Below, in pieces: positions 1 to 6,182 of a stretch of 11,680 nt of DNA. The notes below the pieces were generated by a model. That model was not told where the DNA came from and searched no databases. It saw nothing but the letters and a program-made list of their open reading frames with translations. Both the position numbers and the translations under genes were made by a program. Source of the DNA: FEN-1219 sp036274615 (GTDB lineage Bacteria; Pseudomonadota; Gammaproteobacteria; Steroidobacterales; Rariloculaceae). Where the stretch lies: positions 1 through 11,680 of the forward strand of contig DASUFK010000229.1 of NCBI GenBank assembly GCA_036274615.1, read 5' to 3'. Each line of letters begins with the position of its first letter. Position 1 is the first letter of the stretch.

Positions 1-13
1 CCCCGCCGGCAGC

Positions 14-1171
14 TCAGATCGCGTACAGCGGATGCGAGGGTGCGGCGCCCATGCGCACGCGACCCGCGTCCTCGAACCACATCGCTTGGCCCACGATGTG
101 CCGGCGCATCGCATGCATGTCGCGGTGGGCGCGCTCTAGCGGGCATGCCGTGTACAGCGAGCTGATGCCGCCGGCGGCATACGTTGCGTCGACGGCCGTC
201 TCGGCCGCCGTCGCGGCGTGCAGCCCGGCGCACCACACGGCGGTGATCTCGTCGATCGCGGGCGGCCCGCCAGACACGGCCGTGCGCCACAGCTGCGCCC
301 CACACGTATGCAAGTACGCGCGCGCCGCGTCGAGCGCGGCACTGTGCCGCGCGATCTCGGCGAGGACGGCGGGCCGCTCGCGCAACGGCGGGCCTTCGGG
401 CGGGGCTTTCGTGCTCGTGAGCTCGACGAGCGTGTCGACGCACGACTGCGCGACGCCGAGCGCTTGCGCGCCGTAGGCGGCCGCCATCGAGCAGATGATC
501 GGCAAGCGGCCGAGAGGCCCCTCGACGGTGCTCGGGTCCGACGGGAACAGCGTCAAGGCGTGCGGTACGAGCACGTTCTTTACGACGACGTCGTGACTGC
601 CGGTGCCGCGCAAGCCGCCGACGTGCCAGGTGTCGAGGATTTCGTAGCTGCCGCGCTTCAGGAATGCGAAACGCAGCTCGGGCGTTCCGGGCCGGACCAT
701 GCGCGGCTCGCCGTCCTTCTCCTCGACGACGCAGAGCACCAAGATCCACTCGGCGAGCTCGCAGCCCGAGACGATCGCCCAGCGGCCGCTCACGCGGTAG
801 CCGTCGGCGGTCGCGGTCGCGCGCCCGGTCGGCCGCGTGGAGCAGGCGTAAAGCCAGGCCGCGTTCGCGAACACGTCGCGGCGCGCAGCGGCGGAGAGGT
901 ATCGGCTCAAGAAGCACGGCAGCGAGTTGTTCCACGCGACCCAGCCTACGGACGCGTCCGCGTAGGCGAGCGTCTCGTAAACGTCGAGCGCTGCGTCGAT
1001 CGACAACTCGAGCCCCGCGAGCTCCTTGGCCACGGCGAGGCGGCACAGACCGCTGTCACGAAGCCGCGCGACGATGGGTGCGGCTATGTTGCGTCCGCCT
1101 TCCGTCGTGTCTCGCAAGTCGATGATAAGCGGTGACAGCTCTCGAGTGGCAATGAGCGCCTGGGTCTGCAT
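14..1171 (-). CDS. Acyl-CoA dehydrogenase-fold flavin oxidoreductase (HsaA-like monooxygenase type)
   Basis: The 385-residue product has the usual length and layout of the acyl-CoA dehydrogenase superfamily. A helical N-terminal domain includes ASVGWVAWNNS at about 73-83. A beta domain runs to about 205, with DGYRVSGRWAIVSG at 123-136 and TWHVGGLRGTGSHDVVVK at 181-198. A helical C-terminal domain ends in YAAGGISSLYTACPLERAHRD at about 331-351. The GLRGTGSHDV block and this C-terminal block resemble the flavin-dependent hydroxylase branch (HsaA, dibenzothiophene monooxygenase and similar) more than fatty-acid dehydrogenases. Members of that branch usually need a separate flavin reductase, and none is in the window. 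The ATG is preceded by GGAG at 7-nt spacing. The gene lies 127 bp downstream of a LuxR-family regulator on the same strand, with operator-like repeats between them, so control by that regulator is likely. The substrate is unknown. Confidence 0.85.
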   Translation of the reverse strand: MQTQALIATRELSPLIIDLRDTTEGGRNIAAPIVARLRDSGLCRLAVAKELAGLELSIDAALDVYETLAYADASVGWVAWNNSLPCFLSRYLSAAARRDVFANAAWLYACSTRPTGRATATADGYRVSGRWAIVSGCELAEWILVLCVVEEKDGEPRMVRPGTPELRFAFLKRGSYEILDTWHVGGLRGTGSHDVVVKNVLVPHALTLFPSDPSTVEGPLGRLPIICSMAAAYGAQALGVAQSCVDTLVELTSTKAPPEGPPLRERPAVLAEIARHSAALDAARAYLHTCGAQLWRTAVSGGPPAIDEITAVWCAGLHAATAAETAVDATYAAGGISSLYTACPLERAHRDMHAMRRHIVGQAMWFEDAGRVRMGAAPSHPLYAI

Positions 1172-1237
1172 GTCGCTTCTCCGTGCGGGTGACGAGGCGA
1201 CGATAGCCGCGCGTCGCGCACGTCCGCTTCGGAGGAA

Positions 1238-1279
1238 TTACCCAAAGAAGCGCGATACGCGTATGGGTAGCTCTACCCA
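1238..1279. promoter_or_regulatory. Cluster of TACCC boxes and palindromes before the flavin oxidoreductase gene
   Basis: The + strand shows TTACCCA at 1238-1244, the 10-bp palindrome ATACGCGTAT at 1255-1264, and the inverted repeat TGGGTAG-CT-CTACCCA at 1264-1279 (7-bp arms, 2-bp centre). TACCCA thus occurs three times within 42 bp, 67-108 bp before the start codon at 1171. NarL/LuxR-type domains bind heptamers of similar composition (NarL: TACYYMT) in a 7-2-7 layout, although these arms face the opposite way. The site is a plausible operator for the neighbouring regulator. There is no T-tract, so a terminator role is less likely. No clear -35/-10 pair was identified. Confidence 0.4.
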
Positions 1280-1298
1280 CGCACGGGGCGAGCGCGCG

Positions 1299-2945
1299 CT
1301 AGATAAGCCGATGCCGAAACGCGTACGCCGTCGCGGCCGCGCGCGACGGGACGTCGAGCTTCGCGAAAATGTTGCTCATGTGGCGGTCCACGGTTTTCTC
1401 GCTGAGCGTGAGCTCGACGCCGATCTGGCGGTTCGTGCGGCCGGTTGCGACGAGCCGCAGCACTTCGAGCTCGCGTGGTGTGAGAGCACGCGCCTCGGAC
1501 AGCGTAGCCCGAGGCCGCGCACGCAGAGCGTCGACGTGGGCGAGATCCGGCCGCGCTTCGAGTCGCTCGAAGGTTGCACGCGCGGACTCGAGCTCGAGCG
1601 CGGCGCCGTCCTCGTCGCCGAGCGCGCGGCAAGCGAGCGCGATTGCGACGTGCGCGCGGGCCGCAGGATGGGGCGCCCGCAGCTCCTGCCAGAGATCGAG
1701 CGCGCGCCGCAGCGATCCGAGCGCCGCGTAGGCGTCGTCATCGGCGAGCTCGATGGCGCCGCGCGCGTCCGCCGCGCTGGCGGCGATGAGCTCCGTTTGG
1801 AACTGCGCGGCCGTGTGCTCGAGCTCGTCGACGGCCGCGTGCGCGGCCGTGAGGTCGTCGACGGCGATCATGATCTCGACGTAGGCCGGCAACACCTTGG
1901 CGCGCTCGAGCCGCTGTTGAGTGGCGCCGGCGATGCGTCGAATCGCGGCGGCCGCGATCCGCGCTCGCCCTTGCGCGAGGCGCAGCAACGCCAGCCCCGG
2001 CTGCGGTTCGCGGCCGTAGCGGCTTGCGTCGCGGTAGGCGTCTTCCGCTTCGCGGTAGTTGCCGCGCAGCCGGTGTGTTTCCGCGATCTCGTAGAACGCC
2101 GCTGCCGTGGAGCGCGCGTCGCGCTGCGGATCGCGCCGCGCGGCGCGCTCGGCTTCCGCGAGCGCCTCGTTCCACTCGCCATGCAGCCGCAGCACTTCCG
2201 CACGATGCACGAGACACGCGGCCGTGAACGACACCATCTCCGGCTGCTGCCCGCACCACTCGGAGAGCGCGAACGTCCACTCGCGCGCGCGGTTCGCCGC
2301 GCACACTTCTTGGCACGCGCCGATCACCGCGCAGTACATGAGCCCCGTGACGATCGGTGAAAGCGAGTTCGCCGTCACGGCGAGCATGAGCTCGTCGAGC
2401 CGCGCGAGGCCACGCGCGACATCGCCCTGCAGCAGCAGGATGCGCCCCTGATCGAGCTGCGAGCAGGACAGGAGCTCCGCGTCCGCGAAAGCTTCGGCGA
2501 TCTCGACGATCGCGGCTGCGATCGATGCGGCCTTGTCGAGCTCGCCGCCGCGGATCGCGTGCTCGACCGACGGGAGCAGCAAGTAGCCGCGTTCGGCACA
2601 GGCTGAAGCTTCCTCCTCGATGATCCGCTCGGCGCGCGCAAACCAGCCACCGGCCCGGCCGCCCTCACCGCGGAATAGCAGTCGCAAGCCGAGCCAGAAC
2701 GCGCAGCGCACGCCTTGCAAGCGCCGTCCGGTGTCAACGTGCGCGTGGTGAGCGCGCTCGAGCGCGCCGAGATAGTCGTCGTCGCGGCCAACGAGGTAGG
2801 CGGCCGTCGCGAAACGCTCGAGATCGTCGGCGCCAAGCGCGCTAGCGCGGTCCGCGGTGCGGAACGCGTCGAAGGCGTGCGCCCACGCCCGTCTCGCGTG
2901 GTGCAGCCGCGCTTGCTCGAGCTCGGAGGTCGTGGAGCCTTCCAT
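1299..2945 (-). CDS. LuxR-family transcriptional regulator with TPR-like sensor region
   Basis: The product is 548 residues. The last 61 residues form a GerE/LuxR helix-turn-helix: LTPRELEVLRLVATGRTNRQ, then a recognition segment around LSEKTVDRHMSNIFAKL. The first ~480 residues are helical and rich in Ala, Glu and Arg. They have repeated TPR-like pieces such as EWNEALAEAERAARRDP and GNYREAEDAYRDASRYG, and a conserved-looking segment ending in LESARATFERLEARPDL just before the DNA-binding domain. I see no P-loop, so it lacks the ATPase module of large LAL/MalT regulators and no receiver domain is visible. The ORF is open upstream to 3155, but I chose the ATG at 2945: AAGGA lies 6 nt before it, and the upstream 70 residues do not resemble a TPR region. 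It likely controls the downstream flavin oxidoreductase gene and perhaps itself, since TTACCC recurs in its leader. Confidence 0.85.
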   Translation of the reverse strand: MEGSTTSELEQARLHHARRAWAHAFDAFRTADRASALGADDLERFATAAYLVGRDDDYLGALERAHHAHVDTGRRLQGVRCAFWLGLRLLFRGEGGRAGGWFARAERIIEEEASACAERGYLLLPSVEHAIRGGELDKAASIAAAIVEIAEAFADAELLSCSQLDQGRILLLQGDVARGLARLDELMLAVTANSLSPIVTGLMYCAVIGACQEVCAANRAREWTFALSEWCGQQPEMVSFTAACLVHRAEVLRLHGEWNEALAEAERAARRDPQRDARSTAAAFYEIAETHRLRGNYREAEDAYRDASRYGREPQPGLALLRLAQGRARIAAAAIRRIAGATQQRLERAKVLPAYVEIMIAVDDLTAAHAAVDELEHTAAQFQTELIAASAADARGAIELADDDAYAALGSLRRALDLWQELRAPHPAARAHVAIALACRALGDEDGAALELESARATFERLEARPDLAHVDALRARPRATLSEARALTPRELEVLRLVATGRTNRQIGVELTLSEKTVDRHMSNIFAKLDVPSRAAATAYAFRHRLI

Positions 2946-3360
2946 GGGCGGTCCTTCTCCGTTCGTCGGAGGAAGGGTAATCCAGTTGTGCGCGAGGCCC
3001 AAGCTTCGGGGGGCTCTGTTCCGCTTCGGGCTCTCTTTGGGAAGGCTTCCAACCGAATGTTCTATTCTGAGGCGGCATAGTGGCGATTCGCTCCGCCCTC
3101 CCTTCTGATGCGATCGGCAGAGTTCATGGCAAGCGGCCTCGTTCATTTCATACATGCGTCCCGCGATTCATTTGATGGTGAGAAAGCTTCCGACAAGCCA
3201 ATCCTTTCGCGACCACCAGCACCGGCCCGGCCCGATTGAGGAAGCTCGCCAGCTCGCTGATGCCGCGGCGAACCGTGGTGCTAGACGGGCCGAACGCGGG
3301 TCCGGGTTACCGCGCAACAGGCCGGTCGAGCCGGGGCGCGCAACCGGCGAGGCGCCAAAC
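2946..3360. promoter_or_regulatory. Non-coding leader of the LuxR-type gene plus unassigned sequence
   Basis: No convincing gene fills these 415 bases. Reading on the minus strand, the part next to 2945 holds the regulator's ribosome binding site and, about 30 bp from the start, GGATTACCC (2983-2975). This repeats the TTACCC seen before the flavin oxidoreductase gene. An interrupted palindrome GGAAG-G-CTTCC lies around 3040-3050. From about 3050 to 3240 the sequence is visibly less GC-rich than its neighbours. The + strand frame that later encodes the nucleotidyltransferase-like fragment is open from 3154, but its first ~70 codons show no recognisable motif and no ribosome binding site. Confidence 0.35.
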
Positions 3361-3621
3361 GCCGCCGATATCGCAGCCGGCGGGCACATGCTTCTTCTGA
3401 CGAGCAGCGGTCCACTGGACGTCCTGGGATACATCGGCGGGGGCAAACGCTTCGAAGACCTGGCTGATCGTGCCGAGGGAGTGCTGGTGGGCGACTTGTC
3501 GGTCCGCGTGTTGACGCTCGAGGCACTGCTTGCAGAGAAGAGAGCGCTCGGCCGCGACAAAGACCTTCCCACGGTGCGCTTGCTCGAAGCCCTCATGGAG
3601 CGGCGCAACAAGGCGCTCTAA
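3361..3621 (+). pseudogene. Remnant of a nucleotidyltransferase-like protein (C-terminal part)
   Basis: The frame is open from an ATG at 3154 (155 codons), but only the last ~86 residues look like a known family. They carry GGHMLLLTSSGPLDVLGYIG, then FEDL, then VRVLTLEALLAEKRALGRDKD, then LLEALMERRNK. This arrangement (SxGxLDVLG, an 'LdaLIxxKxxxGRxKD' block, a closing helix) matches the C-terminal half of small MNT/DUF1814-like nucleotidyltransferases, some of which act in toxin-antitoxin systems. The expected N-terminal part, with a GGxA motif and an aspartate-rich active site, is absent from this frame. I could not find it in the other two + frames of 3170-3360 either. No start signal is evident and no partner antitoxin is adjacent. 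I read it as a decayed, probably transferred gene. A functional short protein is less likely. Confidence 0.55.
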
Positions 3622-3653
3622 CGCCGGCGCCCTGTGTCGGCCGTTCATCGCTC

Positions 3654-3681
3654 GTGACAGCGTAGCGCCGGTGTCACACTT
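3654..3681 (+). promoter_or_regulatory. GTGACA-N12-TGTCAC inverted repeat with GTCACACTT motif
   Basis: GTGACA at 3654-3659 and TGTCAC at 3672-3677 form an inverted repeat with a 12-bp centre. The right arm is part of TGTCACACTTGC. The segment GTCACACTT (3673-3681) recurs at 5499-5507, and each copy starts 71-72 bp before the start codon of a membrane protein gene. TGTCACA is also known as a -35 element of some ECF sigma factors (ECF41 type), but I do not see the matching CGTC -10 at the usual distance. It may be a promoter or operator for the 3744-5484 unit, possibly read by the sigma factor encoded there. Confidence 0.35.
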
Positions 3682-3743
3682 GCGCCCCTAACCGGCTTTT
3701 AGCTCTGAAAGGCCGAGTTGGCCGAATTCCAGGGAGCAAAGCC

Positions 3744-4583
3744 GTGAGTATTTTCGCGATCATCGGAGAGGCGCTGCGGATCGGCCGTGCGCACAAATCG
3801 TTGTGGCTGTTCGGTTTCTTGGTAGCGCTCGGGGGCGGAGGGCTCAACTTCGGCGTGCTCGACGCCGAGCAGGCGCCGCAGCCGCCCGTCGCCGCCGCAC
3901 CCCCGGACGTCGCGGCCGTCGTCGCGGTCTTGGGTGTCGGCCTAGCCGCGCTCATCGCATTCGTGATCTTGGAGTTCTTGAGCACGGGCGCGCTGATCGA
4001 AGGCGTGAAGCGCGCGCGCCGAAGCGGCTCGATGAAGCTCGGCGAAGGCTTTCGCGAGGGATGGGCGCACTGGGGCGTCTTGTTCCGCATCGCGTTGCTT
4101 TTCATCGTGGCGATCTTCAGCAGCATCGCAGTGCTTGCGGGTGCTTGCGTCCTCGTCTGGCTGACGCTCGGCGCGCCCGCGGTGTACTTCGCGTGCGCGC
4201 TCGCAATCGTCATCGGCGTCCCGTGGCTGTTGACGCTGTACATGTGGCAGGCCTTCGCCGAGCGCATCGCGGTGCTCGAGAACCGCCGCGCCATGGACGC
4301 GATCCGCAAGGCTCGCTTGTTCCTGCACGGGCGCGTACCGCTCGGGCTCAAGCTGCTCGTCGCGGGTTTCCTCGGAGTGCTGTTCGTAACGGCGATCGGG
4401 ATCGTCGTGATTGCGCCGATCACAGCGATCGTCGTTAAGTCTGCGAGCCTTTGGGGCAACCTCGGCGCTTTGGGTCTCGGCGCGCTGACGCTGCTGCCTG
4501 CCGCGTTCGTTGTGCTCGCGATGATCGGGATCGTGACGTCATCCGTCTGGACGATCGGCTACCTCTCGCAGGTGGAGCAGTGA
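3744..4583 (+). CDS. Six-helix integral membrane protein of unknown function
   Basis: The product is 279 residues with about six hydrophobic segments, near 18-33, 57-80, 110-137, 143-168, 201-231 and 240-269. There is a proline/alanine-rich extramembrane loop at about 42-56. A basic loop (GVKRARRSGSMKLGEGFREG) at about 87-106 and an ENRRAMDAIRKARLF segment near 179-193 are probably cytoplasmic. The helix layout recalls DUF4013/YciC-like and glycerophosphodiesterase-membrane-domain proteins, which are often of unknown function. I cannot assign an activity. The start is GTG, supported by AGGGAG 7 nt upstream. The stop codon overlaps the start of the sigma factor gene (GTGA), which suggests translational coupling. 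Its N-terminal MSIFAIIGEALRIGRAHKSL is amphipathic, and there is no cleavable signal peptide. Confidence 0.8.
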   Translation: MSIFAIIGEALRIGRAHKSLWLFGFLVALGGGGLNFGVLDAEQAPQPPVAAAPPDVAAVVAVLGVGLAALIAFVILEFLSTGALIEGVKRARRSGSMKLGEGFREGWAHWGVLFRIALLFIVAIFSSIAVLAGACVLVWLTLGAPAVYFACALAIVIGVPWLLTLYMWQAFAERIAVLENRRAMDAIRKARLFLHGRVPLGLKLLVAGFLGVLFVTAIGIVVIAPITAIVVKSASLWGNLGALGLGALTLLPAAFVVLAMIGIVTSSVWTIGYLSQVEQ

Positions 4584-5248
4584 TCCTGACGCTGGGCATG
4601 GCCGCACTACCTTCACTGCGGCCTGTTGCTTCGCTGCTCGCCGTCCTCTCGGTGCTGTTCGGCGCCGACGGCGAGCAGCTCGACGAGGACGCCGTGCTGC
4701 GCCTCGTCGAGCAAGCGCGCGCCGGCGACCGCGCGGCTCGTCAGCGGCTCTACCGGCAGCACGTGCAGCGCGTGTTTCGCACGGTGCGCGGCATGCTGCG
4801 CTCGGATGCCGAAGCCGAGGACGCCACGCAGGACGCGATGTTTGCCGCGCTGACGTCGCTCGACCGCTACTCGCCGCGCTCGGGCGTCCGGTTCGCCGCG
4901 TGGTTGACGACGATCGCCGTGAACACCACGCGGCGGCGTTTTCGCCGCCGGCGCCTCGAGCTCACGCCGACCGGCGAGCTGCCCGACGTCGTGGCAACCG
5001 ATGACGACGTCGGCGATGACATCGATCTCGCGAAGCAGCGTGCGGCGCTGCTTCAAGCGTTGGCCGAGCTCGAGCCGCGCGAGCGCGAGATCGTGAGCCT
5101 GCGGTATGGCTCCGAGCTGAACGCTGCGGAAATCGCGAAGCAACTGAAGCTCGAGCCCGCGAACGTGCGCAAGATCCTCGAGCGCGCGCGTGTCCGTCTC
5201 GCAGAGCGCATCGAGGCGCTCGTCAAATCGCGCGGAGAACCGGCATGA
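4580..5248 (+). CDS. ECF-like sigma-70 family RNA polymerase sigma factor
   Basis: With a GTG start at 4580 (overlapping the previous stop as GTGA) the product is 222 residues. Region 2 spans about 39-120: LVEQARAGDRAARQRLYRQH, then DAEDAT-type acidic residues (AEAEDATQDAMFAALTSLDRY), then FAAWLTTIAVNTTRRRFRRR. Region 4 spans about 155-213: LAELEPREREIVSLRYGSEL, then helix-turn-helix AAEIAKQLKLEPANVRKILERAR. No region 1.1 or 3 is present, as in ECF factors. An acidic linker (DDDVGDDID) joins the domains. The first 30 residues are strongly hydrophobic, which is unusual for a sigma factor. Alternative starts are ATG 4598 and GTG 4652, the latter removing the hydrophobic stretch. None has a well-spaced Shine-Dalgarno, so coupling to the upstream gene is the likely start mechanism. 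It is co-transcribed with two membrane proteins, which suggests membrane-based control. Confidence 0.88.
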   Translation: MILTLGMAALPSLRPVASLLAVLSVLFGADGEQLDEDAVLRLVEQARAGDRAARQRLYRQHVQRVFRTVRGMLRSDAEAEDATQDAMFAALTSLDRYSPRSGVRFAAWLTTIAVNTTRRRFRRRRLELTPTGELPDVVATDDDVGDDIDLAKQRAALLQALAELEPREREIVSLRYGSELNAAEIAKQLKLEPANVRKILERARVRLAERIEALVKSRGEPA

Positions 5249-5484
5249 CCGATACAGAGATCGAGCGGCTGTGGTCCGCTCTCGAGCCGAGCACGCGCCG
5301 GCGCGCACGCATCGAGACGAGCGTCTTCGAATGGCTCGAAGCAGGCGAAGCTTCGCTCGTCGGCGAGTGGCTCGGCTTGTTGAAGGTCGAGCCGCTGACC
5401 GGGTTCGCTTACGCCGCGGTCGGGGCGTTGTCGCTCGTGCTGCTCTCGCCGGTCGGTTGGATCCTGTCCGCGCTCCTGCGTTAG
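5245..5484 (+). CDS. Small single-pass membrane protein, candidate regulator of the sigma factor
   Basis: The product is 79 residues. The N-terminal half is charged and soluble (TEIERLWSALEPSTRRRARI at 4-23, then FEWLEAGEASLVGEWLG). The C-terminal half is hydrophobic (about 51-76), giving one transmembrane helix that ends four residues from the terminus. The ATG overlaps the sigma gene stop as ATGA and has GGAG 7 nt upstream, so translation is coupled. Position and topology (cytosolic N-terminal helices, C-terminal membrane helix) match many anti-sigma factors encoded just after an ECF gene. It lacks the HxxxCxxC zinc-binding motif, contains no cysteine or histidine, and is much shorter than typical anti-sigma proteins. 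The functional link to the sigma factor is inferred from context only, and I do not recognise the family. Confidence 0.75.
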   Translation: MTDTEIERLWSALEPSTRRRARIETSVFEWLEAGEASLVGEWLGLLKVEPLTGFAYAAVGALSLVLLSPVGWILSALLR

Positions 5485-5498
5485 CAGGTGCGAACGCC

Positions 5499-5510
5499 GT
5501 CACACTTTGC
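5499..5510 (+). promoter_or_regulatory. Second copy of the GTCACACTT motif
   Basis: GTCACACTTTGC at 5499-5510 repeats the GTCACACTT seen at 3673-3681 and lies 72 bp before the chosen start at 5571, against 71 bp for the first copy. Downstream is the AT-richer string ATTCAATAAAGGG (5531-5543), which could hold a -10-like element. It is a candidate promoter for the 5571 gene. Two 9-bp matches within about 2 kb could arise by chance, but the shared distance to the start codons makes it worth noting. Confidence 0.3.
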
Positions 5511-5570
5511 AGCCCGGCGGCTGCGGACTCATTCAATAAAGGGAGTGCCGAGGCCGACACCCAGGGCGTC

Positions 5571-6050
5571 ATGCAGGCCCTCTTCCGTTATTTCGACCGG
5601 CTCGTCCCGCTCCGCTACAGCACGCGGGCCCTCACGGTCGTGCTCGCGGCGTGGCTTGGCTTGCGCTGGGCGCAAACGGGGAGCGGCGGCGCCGCAGCGC
5701 TCGTCGCGGCCGCACTCGTGCTGGTCGGTCTCCGCGATACGTTGCAGCAACAGCGCGCTTCGCCACAAATGAACAACGCGGTTTCCGCGTTTACTGCCGG
5801 AATGCGTCAGCTCCGTTCAACGGATACCGCGAGCGTCCGTGCACTCGCGCAGACGGCTTTGCAGAGGTACCTAGGCTTCACCCCGACGCTCGATCGGTCT
5901 CTTACCGAGTTGCTGGTGCGCTACGCGTCCACCCAAGATGCAATGTATGCAATGTATGAAGAATCGCGGGCCCTCTTCGCTTTGGCGCTGCGGGTGCTCA
6001 GGGACGCGGAGAGTCGGCGAGAGCAGGCGGTAGCGAGAATTTCCACGTAA
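5571..6050 (+). CDS. Unrecognised two-helix membrane protein with a helical C-terminal domain
   Basis: The product is 159 residues from the ATG at 5571, with AGGG 4 nt upstream. The frame is open further upstream but that part overlaps the sigma and 79-residue genes. Two hydrophobic segments lie at about 19-33 and 40-55 (LTVVLAAWLGL; AAALVAAALVLVG), followed by LRDTLQQQRA. That N-terminal layout recalls the membrane anchor of FMN-binding glutamate-synthase-family proteins (a 'D-LQ-RHA' block after the helices), but the catalytic part is absent. Residues ~67-159 form a soluble, probably helical domain with no motif I recognise (AFTAGMRQLRS, SLTELLVRYASTQDAMYAMYEESRALFALALRVLRD). The downstream part is less GC-rich than the surroundings. 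It may be an independent small membrane protein or a fusion remnant; the gene itself is moderately certain. Confidence 0.55.
   Translation: MQALFRYFDRLVPLRYSTRALTVVLAAWLGLRWAQTGSGGAAALVAAALVLVGLRDTLQQQRASPQMNNAVSAFTAGMRQLRSTDTASVRALAQTALQRYLGFTPTLDRSLTELLVRYASTQDAMYAMYEESRALFALALRVLRDAESRREQAVARIST
5940..5957 (+). repeat. Tandem 9-bp repeat (GCAATGTAT x2)
   Basis: Two perfect adjacent copies of GCAATGTAT encode Ala-Met-Tyr-Ala-Met-Tyr in the C-terminal domain of the 5571 gene. The unit keeps the reading frame. It is probably a small slippage duplication. Confidence 0.7.
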
Positions 6051-6182
6051 CGTTAGGCCTCTGACGCACTACGACCCCATCCGCTGCACGCCTCTTCCTG
6101 CGAGCGCGCGAGTCCGGAAACCCGCGACGCGATCAGTCACGCGTCTTCGCCACCCCGAAACCCAGGTAGTCGCGGCCGCGCG

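Noticed and set aside
218..1135. Long plus-strand open frames opposite the flavin oxidoreductase and regulator genes (218-1135, 1026-2360)
   Set aside because: They are antisense shadows with extreme Arg/Ala content and no recognisable domains.
1264..1279. The inverted repeat as a transcription terminator after the LuxR-type gene
   Set aside because: The loop is only 2 nt and there is no T-run on either side. An operator reading fits better with the other TACCC boxes.
2946..3155. A 70-residue N-terminal extension of the LuxR-type regulator
   Set aside because: The ATG at 2945 has a good ribosome binding site, and the extension has no TPR pattern and covers the likely promoter.
4451..4579. 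An extended start for the sigma factor gene at 4451
   Set aside because: This adds 43 residues that overlap the membrane protein gene by more than 130 bp, and they show no sigma-like features.
5190..5570. An upstream extension of the 5571 gene
   Set aside because: It would overlap the sigma gene end and all of the 79-residue gene and is Arg-rich without motifs.
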